In this document: positions 18,167-26,737 of the stretch, piece after piece
How the letters are laid out: each line of letters opens with the position of its first letter
How positions within the stretch are numbered: the first letter of the stretch is position 1
NCBI GenBank assembly: GCA_017794825.1
Contig: CP051237.1
Span: 4,668,501 to 4,732,500 of the forward strand
Reading direction: 5' to 3'
DNA: 64,000 nt
Source: Pararhizobium sp.
GTDB taxonomy: Bacteria; Pseudomonadota; Alphaproteobacteria; Rhizobiales; Rhizobiaceae
Notes under the pieces: model-generated
The model's input: only the letters and a program-made list of their open reading frames with translations
Told to the model about the DNA's origin: nothing
Databases searched by the model: none
Position numbers and translations under genes: made by a program

Positions 18167-18199
18167 AAAAAAAACCGGAGATGCTTTACGCATCCCCGG
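18167..18199 (-). terminator. Rho-independent terminator of the binding-protein gene
   Basis: In minus-strand RNA, a 10-bp stem CCGGGGAUGC/GCAUCUCCGG (one G-U wobble) with loop GUAAA is followed directly by eight U. It lies 46 bp past the stop of the ABC binding-protein gene and ends the operon containing it and the serine hydrolase. Confidence 0.9.
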
Positions 18200-18244
18200 G
18201 TTTCTCCGCCATTCCTAGCGCGTCAGGTGGAGAAGCAGACCCGC

Positions 18245-19834
18245 CTATTGCTTGACCGAAACGCCCCAGGCGCGGGGCCGGTCGAGCGGCCACGACTTGT
18301 AGCCTTCGATACGATCGGAAACCGCCTCGATGACCGGGAAGTAGTAGACGCCGATGATAGGCACCTGTTCGGCCATCATGTCCTGCAGTTGCAGGAGCAT
18401 CTTCTGGCGCTCGGCGAAATCGGCAGTCGTGGACGCCTTGTGGTATAGTTCGTTGGCGGCCTTGTCGCCCCACTGGTAGGACGCGTATTTGTCCTTGTCG
18501 CCTGTGAACATGCCGTAGATGACCAGCGGGTCTGGACGGCCGGAGTAGCCGAAGGACTGCATCTGGAAATTGCCCGCGAAGAAGTTGTCGAGCTGGGCGG
18601 CCCAATCCAGAACGTCGAGCTCGATCTTGATGCCTGCGGCGGCGAGCATGCCCTGAATGATCACGGCGTTCTCGTACATGCCGATATAGCGCTTGTTGGC
18701 CTGCAGCTTGATCGCCTCGCCCTTGTAGCCTGCTTCTTCCTGCAGTTTCTTCGAAGCCTCGATGTCGTATTTCGGCCAGGACTCCACGAATTCCTCCGTG
18801 AAAAACGCGCTCGAACGCGGGACGCCGGAGGGGTTGAACTTGGCGATGCCGATCGTCTTGGCCTCGACCAGCTGATCATAGTCGATGGCGTGGGCGATCG
18901 CCGCGCGCATTTTCGGGTTTGAAAGCAGCGGGTCCCTGGTGTTGAGAAGGATCGCCGTCAGGGAAAGGCCAGGCGCCGTCGAAATAATGGCTCCGTTCGA
19001 TTTCAGATCCTCCATTTTTGTCGGCTGTATGGTGGAGACAACGTCGACCTCGCCTGCGAACAGGGCCGTCTCGGCGGCCGTCTTGTCAGGAATGATCATG
19101 AATCGCGCCTCGTCGACATATGCCGTGCGATCGCCAGCCTGACCGCTGCGCTCTCCGGGCGCAGGAACGTAGTCGTCAAACCGCTCGAGCGCGATGTATT
19201 GCTCCTTCTTCCATTCCTTCAGCTTGAAGGGGCCGCTTCCAATCGCCGATCCCTCGATCCATTTGCCATCGTCGCCGACATTCTTGGGGCTTGCGACCCA
19301 CACAGTGCAGACCGGGTCGGCAAGATAGACGAGAAACAGCGGGTTCGGCGCTTCCAGCGTCATGACGATGGTGTCGTCGGCCGGCGCTTCGACGCTGGTG
19401 ACCTTGACGCTGCGCGATCCGTCGAACGTGGGAATGCAAAGATAGGTCCCGTTCTCGCTGCCGCCGGACGCCATTCGGCGGTCCCAAAGCCATTTGAAAT
19501 CGGCCGCCAGCACCTTGTCGCCATTGTGATACGCAGCGCCGTCCTTGATTTTGAAAGTGTAAGTCAGTCCGTCCTCGGAAACATCCCAGGATTCGGCGAG
19601 CGCCGGTCCGACGGTCAAGTCGTCCTTGAAAGCGACCAGAGGGTCGTAAATGTGGTAAAGCACGGAGTCTGTGTTGTTGTCGGTGTGGCTTGCATCCAGG
19701 CTGCGGATGTCAGCCGTCAGCGTTATGTTCAATTGTCCGCCGGTGTTTTCTGCGGTTGCCGGGGCCAGGGCCGCGGCGCTGATGGCGACGCCAAGGGCGG
19801 CCGACAGAAGCATTCTCTTCGTGGAATTTATCAT
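18245..19834 (-). CDS. Periplasmic peptide/nickel-type ABC substrate-binding protein
   Basis: A 529-aa family-5 (DppA/OppA-like) binding protein with a signal peptide (residues 1-28, ending ATAE). Family signatures are DIRSLDASHTDN, LAESWDVSEDGLTYTFKIKDGAAYHNGD, GSGPFKLKEW and the RAAIAHAIDYDQLV helix. It captures a peptide or other large organic ligand and would serve the permeases and ATPase at 29001-32429, which lack their own binding protein. The start has GAGGATGG upstream. It follows the serine hydrolase gene by 76 bp and shares its transcript. Confidence 0.93.
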   Translation of the reverse strand: MINSTKRMLLSAALGVAISAAALAPATAENTGGQLNITLTADIRSLDASHTDNNTDSVLYHIYDPLVAFKDDLTVGPALAESWDVSEDGLTYTFKIKDGAAYHNGDKVLAADFKWLWDRRMASGGSENGTYLCIPTFDGSRSVKVTSVEAPADDTIVMTLEAPNPLFLVYLADPVCTVWVASPKNVGDDGKWIEGSAIGSGPFKLKEWKKEQYIALERFDDYVPAPGERSGQAGDRTAYVDEARFMIIPDKTAAETALFAGEVDVVSTIQPTKMEDLKSNGAIISTAPGLSLTAILLNTRDPLLSNPKMRAAIAHAIDYDQLVEAKTIGIAKFNPSGVPRSSAFFTEEFVESWPKYDIEASKKLQEEAGYKGEAIKLQANKRYIGMYENAVIIQGMLAAAGIKIELDVLDWAAQLDNFFAGNFQMQSFGYSGRPDPLVIYGMFTGDKDKYASYQWGDKAANELYHKASTTADFAERQKMLLQLQDMMAEQVPIIGVYYFPVIEAVSDRIEGYKSWPLDRPRAWGVSVKQ

Positions 19835-19910
19835 GGTTCCATCCTCTTTCGGTTTTGGTTCACTCTTTCCTTAACTGGCTTGTTTTCGTTTGTGTAATTC
19901 CTTCTGCTGT

Positions 19911-21062
19911 TCACAGGGTGTGCGCGGAAATCGCTTTCAGCATCGCGATTACCAACTGATCGAGCCCGTCATTGACCGGAACGGGTTCCGACGACTGGCG
20001 GACGATGACTGTTTCGGAAGCCCGGTCGATCCACAGGCTCTGGCCATGAATGCCCAGACCGGCGAGCGCGCCGGTTCCGGTTTCGTACCAGTAGTTGCGG
20101 TAGCTCCCGCCCGGGAAAAGCTGTCCCTGTTCGCCGGATGCCCAAACTTTCCGGTCGCCGCCAGCCCACAATTGCTCGATGAACGGCGCCGGAACGACGG
20201 ATCCGCCGCCAATCCGCACGACGTCGCCCAGACGCGCGAGATCGCGCGCGGTCATGGAAACGCCGCCGGAAGCGCGTGGATTGCCGGCGCGGTCGACCGT
20301 GATGAAGGCGTCCGTACAGGCGCCCATCGGCTTCCAGATCTCTTTCGAAAGCAAGTCGGCGTAGCGCACTCCGGCAGCCGCTTCCACGACAAGTCCGGCC
20401 ATATCCGCATTGGGAGAACGATAGGCGTGCCGCTCGCCATGCGGCCGCCCGGCGCGCGGCAGCGAACACACCAGTTCGCGCAGCGTCGGCGTCGGATCGT
20501 CCGGCCGCTCCGGATTCCACAGCATTGCGCGGCGATAGCGGTCATAATCGCTGGTCTTGTCGAGGTAGAGCTCTTCGAAATCGACCGCGACCGTCATGTT
20601 GAAGAGATCCCGAAGCAGAAGATCGCCATAGGCCGACCCCTCGGCGTCCGGAACATACTTCACCAGCGGATCGCTGAAAGACAGCATGCCACGGCTTTCA
20701 AGAATGCCGGCAAGAAGACCGGTGACCGATTTCGAAATCGAGAAGATGATATGCGGACGCGTCGGGTCGCAGTGACTGGCGCGCCACTCCGCGATGATGT
20801 CGCCGCCGCGCATGACCACCAGCGCGTCGCTGTGACTTTGCTCCAGAAATCGGGGCAGGGGCATGGTTTCGCCGGCCGCGCCTTCAACAACAATGTCTGC
20901 GAAACTTCCAAGTTCGCACGGCGGCGCCTCCTCGCGGCGCGCGCTGGCGATCAGCGCCGACGGAACGAGTTCCGACACATTCTGGAAGGACCATTTCGAA
21001 AAGGGGCGTTCACGCCAGTTGGAAAGGTTGATGTCAGCGCGTTGGAATGTTTCGGAATGCAT
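19911..21062 (-). CDS. Serine hydrolase of the beta-lactamase fold, 6-aminohexanoate-dimer-hydrolase-like
   Basis: 383 aa from the ATG at 21062 (GGAAGGAA upstream); the longer frame to 21167 crosses the promoter operator and is rejected. The N-terminus with NWRERPFSKWSFQNVSELVPSA resembles NylB-type amide hydrolases. The catalytic SxxK is FSISKSV, the Tyr motif is AYRSPN, and SGGVSMTARDLARLGD and NYWYETG are family-typical. There is no signal peptide, so it is probably cytoplasmic. Related enzymes cleave linear amides or esters. It is first in an operon with the peptide-type binding protein and has an upstream copy of the shared operator. Confidence 0.87.
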   Translation of the reverse strand: MHSETFQRADINLSNWRERPFSKWSFQNVSELVPSALIASARREEAPPCELGSFADIVVEGAAGETMPLPRFLEQSHSDALVVMRGGDIIAEWRASHCDPTRPHIIFSISKSVTGLLAGILESRGMLSFSDPLVKYVPDAEGSAYGDLLLRDLFNMTVAVDFEELYLDKTSDYDRYRRAMLWNPERPDDPTPTLRELVCSLPRAGRPHGERHAYRSPNADMAGLVVEAAAGVRYADLLSKEIWKPMGACTDAFITVDRAGNPRASGGVSMTARDLARLGDVVRIGGGSVVPAPFIEQLWAGGDRKVWASGEQGQLFPGGSYRNYWYETGTGALAGLGIHGQSLWIDRASETVIVRQSSEPVPVNDGLDQLVIAMLKAISAHTL

Positions 21063-21147
21063 GAATTTCCTTCCGCCCGCCGACGCGGCGCTCAGGTTTA
21101 TCCACACGACAAGATTTTGGATAACCCATGTTTCAACCAAGCTAATA

Positions 21148-21164
21148 TGCGATCGCAGATCGCG
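21148..21164. promoter_or_regulatory. Shared operator, copy A (TGCGATC-N3-GATCGCR)
   Basis: TGCGATC-GCA-GATCGCG, with a perfect 6-3-6 inverted repeat inside, followed by CAAT. It sits 85 bp upstream of the serine hydrolase start. Three further copies occur at 25318, 26522 and 32486. The likely binder is the GntR/FCD protein at 28191-28892 (inference). Confidence 0.75.
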
Positions 21165-21309
21165 CAATTAAATATTGAGATTCTCGCTCAATTTCTTTCT
21201 TAGTCATTGCCTTTCAATGGTAATCCAGTCCCTCTTCTGCTTTCACAGTCATGGAAAACTGCTGCTGAATTCAAGTGGCTTTCCAGTTCTGAAGAGCGAG
21301 TGCGAACCA

Positions 21310-21336
21310 TCAGGCGCCGGCTGGGGCGGCGCCTGA
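21310..21336 (-). terminator. Strong hairpin downstream of the aminotransferase gene
   Basis: A perfect 9-bp GC-rich stem TCAGGCGCC/GGCGCCTGA with a 9-nt loop, 31 bp past the aminotransferase stop. No U tract follows on the minus strand, so it may protect the 3' end or act with Rho. The gene-free stretch 21063-21367 holds only this hairpin and operator copy A. Confidence 0.5.
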
Positions 21337-21367
21337 TTTCAAGTCGATCTCACGAAGTTTGCGCCTG

Positions 21368-22741
21368 TCACCCAAGCTTCGCCGCGGCGGCGTCCAACGC
21401 CCGGCCCAACCGTTCGCAGGCCATGTCGACATGCTCGCGGCCCCAGATCAGCGGAGGCGAGAATATCATCGTGTCGCCGACGCAACGCACCATCAGGCCG
21501 TTGTCGACGGCATGGTCGCGTACGATTTCGCCGGCGGCTGCAGCGGGTTCGAAGCGTTCGCGGGAGCCGTTGCCGCGGGCCAGTTCAACCGCGCCCATCA
21601 GCCCGATCGAGCGGGTTTCGCCGACAATGGAATGTTTTCCGATCGTCTCGGCGAGAACCTTTGCGAAGTATGGTCCGGTGTCGCCGGCGACGCGTTCCAC
21701 AAGTCCTTCCCGCTCGATGATATCGAGATTGGCGAGCGCCACGGCGCAGCACACCGGATGACCGGAATAGGTGTATCCGTGGTAGAACTCGCCGCCCTTG
21801 TCGACCAGGGTCGAGGAGATGCGTTCGCCGACCATCAGAGCCGACAGCGGCTGGTAGCCGGACGTCAACGCCTTTGCCGTGGTGATCGTATCGGCGTCGA
21901 TTCCGTAGGTTTCGCAGGCGAACCACGCGCCTGTGCGGCCATAGCCGGTGATGACTTCGTCGATCATCAGCAGCACGTCGTATTTGCGGCAGATACGCTG
22001 GATTTCCGGCCAGTAGCTGGCAGGGGGAATCTTGACGCCGCCGGCGCCCATGACCGGTTCTCCGATGAAGGCCGCGACCTTGTCGGCGCCGGCTTCCAGG
22101 ATCGCCTCTTCCACAGCGCGGGCGGCCCGTATTCCGAAGTCGTAGTCGCTTTCGCCGGGTTGCGCGAATTCATAGGAATAGGGCGGCATGACATGGACGA
22201 TGTTCGGCACTGCGCCATGAAGCTGGCCATGCATGCCGGCCATGCCGCCGAGAGAGGCGCCGGTGATGGACGAGCCGTGGTAGGCAGTGTTTCGGGAAAT
22301 GATGATGTTCTTCTCGGGCTTGCCTTCAAGCGACCAGAAATGGCGCACAAGCCGCACCGCCGTGTCGTTGGCCTCCGATCCCGAGGAACCGTAGAAGACC
22401 TGGTTCAGCCCCTTCGGCGCCAGTTCGGCCAGTTTCGCCGCCAGAAGCACGGGCGTCGGCGTCGTGCATCGAAAGAAGGAATTGTAGTAGGGCAGTTCCT
22501 TCATCTGCTCATAGGCGGCTTTCGCGAGTTCCTCGCGTCCGTAGCCGATATTGACGCACCACAAACCCGCCATGCCGTCGAGAATTTCGTTGCCGTCGCT
22601 GTCATAGACGAACGGGCCGTCCGCCCTGACGATCATGCGCGCGCCATTGCCGCGCAAGTGCTTGTGATCGGTGAAGGGGTGGAGGTGATGGGCGTTGTCG
22701 AGCGCCTGAAGCTGCTCGGTCGTAAAGTTCTGATAAGTCAT
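21368..22741 (-). CDS. Class III PLP aminotransferase, diamine/omega-amino-acid type
   Basis: 457 aa, resembling putrescine- or beta-alanine-pyruvate aminotransferases. Features: GLWCVNIGYGREE, the PLP-phosphate loop GSSGSEAND (119-126), cofactor Asp261 in LMIDEVITGYGRTG, and the Schiff-base Lys290 in TTAKALTSGY. It would move a terminal amino group from a diamine or omega-amino acid to pyruvate, leaving an aldehyde. The start follows AAGGATATTGAC. It is the last gene of an operon whose first gene is a related aminotransferase (23812-25242) and whose promoter carries operator copy B. The exact amine is unknown. Confidence 0.92.
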   Translation of the reverse strand: MTYQNFTTEQLQALDNAHHLHPFTDHKHLRGNGARMIVRADGPFVYDSDGNEILDGMAGLWCVNIGYGREELAKAAYEQMKELPYYNSFFRCTTPTPVLLAAKLAELAPKGLNQVFYGSSGSEANDTAVRLVRHFWSLEGKPEKNIIISRNTAYHGSSITGASLGGMAGMHGQLHGAVPNIVHVMPPYSYEFAQPGESDYDFGIRAARAVEEAILEAGADKVAAFIGEPVMGAGGVKIPPASYWPEIQRICRKYDVLLMIDEVITGYGRTGAWFACETYGIDADTITTAKALTSGYQPLSALMVGERISSTLVDKGGEFYHGYTYSGHPVCCAVALANLDIIEREGLVERVAGDTGPYFAKVLAETIGKHSIVGETRSIGLMGAVELARGNGSRERFEPAAAAGEIVRDHAVDNGLMVRCVGDTMIFSPPLIWGREHVDMACERLGRALDAAAAKLG

Positions 22742-22742
22742 G

Positions 22743-22904
22743 TCAATATCCTTTCCTCAAGTCTCTTTCCGTGGCGGCGCCGGGAAAGAGGCGGGGAATA
22801 GCCGATGCGCGCGCACAGGCGCAGCAGTTCGGTGTGACGTGTCCGAGGAGAAGGCGACACCGTCCAGGGCGAAGCGTCAGACTGCCGGTTTCGCCGGTCA
22901 TCAT
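22743..22904 (-). CDS. Possible small coupled ORF between siderophore reductase and aminotransferase
   Basis: 53 codons starting at ATGATG, overlapping the siderophore-reductase stop, and ending TGA-C-ATG, one base before the aminotransferase start. It fills the 159-bp gap exactly. Four Cys are present, three of them in NCCACA. No ribosome site other than coupling and no known family. The frame stays open upstream inside the reductase gene, so it may be an accident of GC-rich DNA. Confidence 0.3.
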   Translation of the reverse strand: MMTGETGSLTLRPGRCRLLLGHVTPNCCACARASAIPRLFPGAATERDLRKGY

Positions 22905-23815
22905 ACATGCGGTTTGCCATGGCGCCAGTATCCCATCATCGACAGGTGCTTTCGATCGATCCGCAATTCCTTGAGGAAGTGCTTTCGAATTTGGCTGACG
23001 GCGGCGGTTTCTCCTGCGACCCAGCCATAGAACTGGCCGTCTACCGCGCTTGCGCGGTCCCACAGGATATCATGATCGACGTCCAGTCCGTCGATGTCGC
23101 CGCAATCGGCGTCCGCTTCGCCGTCCATTACGACCGCTTCAGGAATCTCGGCCGATTGCGCCGCCCGGACCATCCCGGCGCCGTAACCGCCCGCGCGCGC
23201 GTTTCGAGGCAGCCATGTCACGTCCAGACCCGGCCAGTCGGGCAACTGCTGCCGGTCGTCATCCGTTGGAATTTCGATGAAGGCCTGGGTGGCGGGCGCG
23301 TCGCCGCGGCCATGCATCTCCTCGAGAATCCCCGCGACGGCCGGCAGCGCCGTTTCATCGGCGATCAGCAGGACATTGGCGATGTCCGCTGGCGGATCCC
23401 AGTCGAAGCCGGCGGATTTTCCTTCGAAACGTCTGTTTGGCGCGGAAATCTGCAATCTGTCGCCCGGCGCAGCGTTGATGGCCCACTTCGAAGCGGGACC
23501 GGTCTCGCCGTGCAAGACGAAGTCGATGACCAGTCTGCGGGCGTCCGCGTCCAGCTTGCGGATGGTATAGGTGCGCATGGGCGCGCGCTCGGCCGGCGGC
23601 GCTGACTTGTAGATCTGATACCAGTCGGGACGATCCGGTATCGAGGACGGCGCGCCATCGGAAAACGGAAAGAACAGCTTGACCCGTTGATCGGGCGCCT
23701 CGGTTCTCATCCCGACGATTTGCTCGCCGCAAAAAGTCAGGCGCGCCATGTTCGGCGTCAGGTAGCTCCGATCGAGAAGTTCGATCTCGAATATCCTGTA
23801 GGCTGTGGCGCTCAT
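22901..23815 (-). CDS. Second siderophore-interacting protein (FAD ferric reductase)
   Basis: 304 aa of the ViuB/SIP family. FAD site RTYTIRKLD, the DFVLHGETGPASKWA segment, NAD(P)H region LLIADETALPAVAGIL, and the C-terminal YWRHGKPHV. It lacks the N-terminal extension of the SIP at 12832. The start at 23815 is in an ATGA overlap with the upstream aminotransferase, so the two are translationally coupled. A ferric-siderophore reductase inside an amine-catabolic operon suggests that the catabolised compound arrives as an iron complex. Other electron-transfer roles remain possible. Confidence 0.9.
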   Translation of the reverse strand: MSATAYRIFEIELLDRSYLTPNMARLTFCGEQIVGMRTEAPDQRVKLFFPFSDGAPSSIPDRPDWYQIYKSAPPAERAPMRTYTIRKLDADARRLVIDFVLHGETGPASKWAINAAPGDRLQISAPNRRFEGKSAGFDWDPPADIANVLLIADETALPAVAGILEEMHGRGDAPATQAFIEIPTDDDRQQLPDWPGLDVTWLPRNARAGGYGAGMVRAAQSAEIPEAVVMDGEADADCGDIDGLDVDHDILWDRASAVDGQFYGWVAGETAAVSQIRKHFLKELRIDRKHLSMMGYWRHGKPHV

Positions 23816-25242
23816 GCCGGCAGCACGCCTTCCTCCTTCAATTCCCCGGCGACGTCCCCGATCGCCTTTCGTAACGCGGTGGCGAGCGCTCCGACTTCCT
23901 CCTCGGTGATAATGAAGGAAGGAGACAGGGCGATGACGTCGGAGTTCGGTAGCGCGCGCACCAGAACGCCGTGACGGCGCGCGGCGAGCGCAATGCGCGC
24001 GGCTGTCTTTGCGCTGGCGGGCAGGGGCTCCCTTGTAAGCCGGTCTGCGACGAATTCGACGCCCAGCATCAATCCGGCGCTTCGAATGTCGCCGACCATG
24101 TCGAGGTCGCCCAATCCGGCGTCGATCGACCCGCGAAGGATCTGACCCATTTCGGCGGCGCGTGCGACAAGACCTTCGCGCTCGATGATCGCGAGATTGG
24201 CGAGCGCGGCGGCGGCGCATGTGGGATGCCCGGAATAAGTGAAGCCGTGCGCGAAAACACGACCATCTCCAGCGGCCTCCTTCAGGACCGACCAGATACG
24301 GTCTCCGACCAGGACCGCGGACATCGGCAGATAGCCGCTCGTCATTCCCTTGGCGGTGAGGATAAGGTCCGGCCTGATGTCGTAGAGCTGCGAGGCGAAC
24401 CAGGCGCCGACCCGGCCAAAGCCGGTGATCACTTCATCGGCGACAAGTCGCACGTCATGCTTTTCGAGTACGCTCGAAATCGCCTCGAAATAACCCCGCG
24501 GCGGCGGCAGGACCCCGCCGGTGCCCATGACGGGTTCGGCGACAAAACCCGCTACCGTGTCTGCGCCTTCGTTCGCGATCATCTGATCGAGCTCTTCCGC
24601 CAGCCATGCGGAATAGGCTTCCTCGCTGTGCAACTGGCGTTCGGGCGCATCGCGGTAGAGGTCCGGCCGCGAGACATGGCGGGCGAAATCCAGCGGGAGG
24701 CCGAAATCCTGATGGACGACGGGAATGCCGGTGAGACTGCCCGCGGCGACGGAAACGCCGTGATAGGCGTAGGTTCTTGAAATGATCTTCCGTTTCTCCG
24801 GCTTTCCGCGCAGGATATTGTAGTTCCAGAGCAACTTCACTGCGGTGTCGTTTGCGTCGGAGCCGGAGGAGCCGTAGAACACGCGGCGCATCGAGGAGGG
24901 CGCAACCTCCAGGAGCTTTTCAGAGAGCCGGATGCTGGGCTCGTTGCTGACGCCGTTGAAAGCGTGGAAATAAGGCAGCTTGCGGGACTGGGCTTCGATG
25001 GCCTGGCTTATTTCGCTGCGTCCGTAACCCACGTTTACGCACCACAGCCCCGCCGCGCCGTCGATATATTCCCGTCCGCGCACATCCGCAATGCGGGAGC
25101 CCCGGGCGTTCGCCATGACGATCGCGCCGTTTTCCTCCTGGTCGCGGATTGCCGAGAAGGGATGGAAGAAACTGTCCCTATCGGCCCTGGTCAATTCCGT
25201 AGCCGCTTCGGACAGGCCGGTTTCTGCTGCAATCGTGTTCAT
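23812..25242 (-). CDS. Class III PLP aminotransferase (first gene of operon)
   Basis: 476 aa. GLWCVNVGYGRSE, GSSGSDAND, cofactor Asp269 in VADEVITGFGRVG and Schiff-base Lys298 in LTAKGMTSGY identify a class III omega-aminotransferase. It is related to but clearly diverged from the enzyme at 21368-22741, so the two could handle successive or different amino groups of one substrate. GGAGATCC precedes the ATG. The operator copy B is 75 bp upstream. Confidence 0.92.
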   Translation of the reverse strand: MNTIAAETGLSEAATELTRADRDSFFHPFSAIRDQEENGAIVMANARGSRIADVRGREYIDGAAGLWCVNVGYGRSEISQAIEAQSRKLPYFHAFNGVSNEPSIRLSEKLLEVAPSSMRRVFYGSSGSDANDTAVKLLWNYNILRGKPEKRKIISRTYAYHGVSVAAGSLTGIPVVHQDFGLPLDFARHVSRPDLYRDAPERQLHSEEAYSAWLAEELDQMIANEGADTVAGFVAEPVMGTGGVLPPPRGYFEAISSVLEKHDVRLVADEVITGFGRVGAWFASQLYDIRPDLILTAKGMTSGYLPMSAVLVGDRIWSVLKEAAGDGRVFAHGFTYSGHPTCAAAALANLAIIEREGLVARAAEMGQILRGSIDAGLGDLDMVGDIRSAGLMLGVEFVADRLTREPLPASAKTAARIALAARRHGVLVRALPNSDVIALSPSFIITEEEVGALATALRKAIGDVAGELKEEGVLPA

Positions 25243-25317
25243 TCTTTTCGGATCTCCTGAAGGAGAGACTGGACGAGCTTCTACGCCGGGGCAATCTGTC
25301 TCCGTTCAGTTATATAT

Positions 25318-25334
25318 TGCGATCGCAAATCGCA
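25318..25334. promoter_or_regulatory. Shared operator, copy B
   Basis: TGCGATC-GCA-AATCGCA followed by CAAT, 75 bp upstream of the aminotransferase operon. It differs from the perfect palindrome by one base in the right arm. Confidence 0.72.
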
Positions 25335-25402
25335 CAATCAAAAAGCTTTTCTGTGCGGTATTTTGATGAAATCTCAATTGCGTGCATGGAATTACTGTTA
25401 AA

Positions 25403-25418
25403 TATCATAGCTATGATA
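25403..25418. promoter_or_regulatory. Perfect 16-bp AT-rich palindrome
   Basis: TATCATAGCTATGATA is self-complementary over all 16 bp. It lies 160 bp upstream of the aminotransferase start and 146 bp past the end of the MOSC gene, in the gene-free stretch 25243-25564. It is unrelated to the TGCGATC operator and could bind a second regulator. Nothing else is recognised in that stretch. Confidence 0.4.
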
Positions 25419-25564
25419 ATTAGATCCACGGACAAAGGATGTGGAGAGTATACTCGAAACGCGTTAAAAACTCCCGATATTGAAGATTATTCATGACGGC
25501 TCGGAGGTCTATTGTCGCTGCTTGCCACAGGGCGGTGAGCATCCTGAAGCAGCAGGGTCCAGCG

Positions 25565-26410
25565 CTATGCAATTCGGCTCGGGCGCAGGGTGATCGGCGT
25601 CTTGCTTGACAGCACTTCCAGCGTATCGCCTGAACTGATGCGGCCTTCATTGCACGGCGTGAGAAACTGTCCGAAATACATGCGACCGTTTTCGCCGCGG
25701 CGGAAACGGCCGAGTGTCGCAAGCGGCTCGCGATCCGGCGTCGCTTCGCCGGTTTCGGGATCGAAGGTCACCATGACGCAGCGATCGCAGGCGCCGGCGA
25801 CGTCGAACTCGACTTCGCCGATGCGGATTCTGGCCCAGCCGTCTTCCTCGAACGCAGTTTCGCCTGCGACGACAAGGTTGGGACGGAACCTGGCCATGCC
25901 GACCGGCCTGTCGAGGCGATGGTTCAAATCATCAAGCGATGCCTGATTGGTGAGAAGGAGGGGCGCCGTGTCCGCGAAGCTGACGACGCCGCCATCGCCG
26001 AGGGACAACGGGCGACGGGTTTCGTCGCCCTTGATTGCAAGCCGACATTGCTTGCCAAGGACCGTGGTCAGCCATTGCGCCGCGTCGTCGCCACCGTCCA
26101 GCGCCGCGACCTTGTCGCCCCAAACAGTCGCGCCGGACGCGAGCGGCGACAGGCCGGATGTCACGACTTCGATCGAGCCGAATTCAGGCGCGGAAAAAAC
26201 TGCGGCGTCGTCATCGATATCGCAGGCTATTTTCAGGAGGGCCCTGACATCACGCGCCGTGATGCACTTTCCGTGCTCGTCGATCGCCATCATCCGACGA
26301 TCTCCGGCAAGGCCCTCGAGCTCTATCCTCGCCGTCGTCAAGCGGTTGCCAGCGCCGGATTTCAGCGGATAGACGTGCAGGCTTTCGATGCTGACTGCCG
26401 TGAAATACAT
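25565..26410 (-). CDS. MOSC-domain molybdoenzyme (YcbX/mARC-like), no ferredoxin domain
   Basis: 281 aa from the ATG at 26410, the start that gives the usual MOSC beginning (VSIESLHVYPLKSG); a start at 26455 adds 15 residues. The N-terminal MOSC barrel (LEGLAGDRRMM) is followed by the MOSC domain with RFRPNLVV and CDRCVMVTFDPETG, in which Cys211 matches the molybdenum ligand of mARC and YcbX. That family reduces N-hydroxylated compounds, including hydroxylamines and hydroxamic acids, to amines or amides. The C-terminal 2Fe-2S domain of E. coli YcbX is absent, so an external electron donor is needed. Operator copy C lies between it and the divergent ligase gene. Confidence 0.85.
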   Translation of the reverse strand: MYFTAVSIESLHVYPLKSGAGNRLTTARIELEGLAGDRRMMAIDEHGKCITARDVRALLKIACDIDDDAAVFSAPEFGSIEVVTSGLSPLASGATVWGDKVAALDGGDDAAQWLTTVLGKQCRLAIKGDETRRPLSLGDGGVVSFADTAPLLLTNQASLDDLNHRLDRPVGMARFRPNLVVAGETAFEEDGWARIRIGEVEFDVAGACDRCVMVTFDPETGEATPDREPLATLGRFRRGENGRMYFGQFLTPCNEGRISSGDTLEVLSSKTPITLRPSRIA

Positions 26411-26521
26411 TTTGCTCTGGCCTCTGTCTATGCTGGACTGACGACGTATATTCATTCGCCAGCCTCGCGTCGTGAATCCCTGAAAATGGCTCCTTGGCAG
26501 TCCCAATTTTTCTGCATATAG

Positions 26522-26538
26522 TGCGATCATCGATCGCA
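26522..26538. promoter_or_regulatory. Shared operator, copy C (perfect palindrome)
   Basis: TGCGATC-ATC-GATCGCA, a perfect 7-3-7 inverted repeat, in the 327-bp gap between the divergent MOSC (111 bp) and glutamine-synthetase-like (199 bp) genes. It could control both. The rest of the gap is AT-rich, with a 49-codon frame at 26601-26750 that is not called as a gene. Confidence 0.78.
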
Positions 26539-26737
26539 TATTTTAAACAAAAATGAAAGCCGTTATTCGATGTAAAAATATGATATACATGATAAAATAC
26601 ATGGAAGCACAGGTGATCAACGTGGTCGAGTCCAAATCAGTTTTCCAAGATGCGTCTGGCGCCATCAATCGTTGCATCGTCAAGAGCAGCGCGCAGTCGC
26701 TGCGCATCATCGAAACATTCACAGCACTGGGAAGCAA

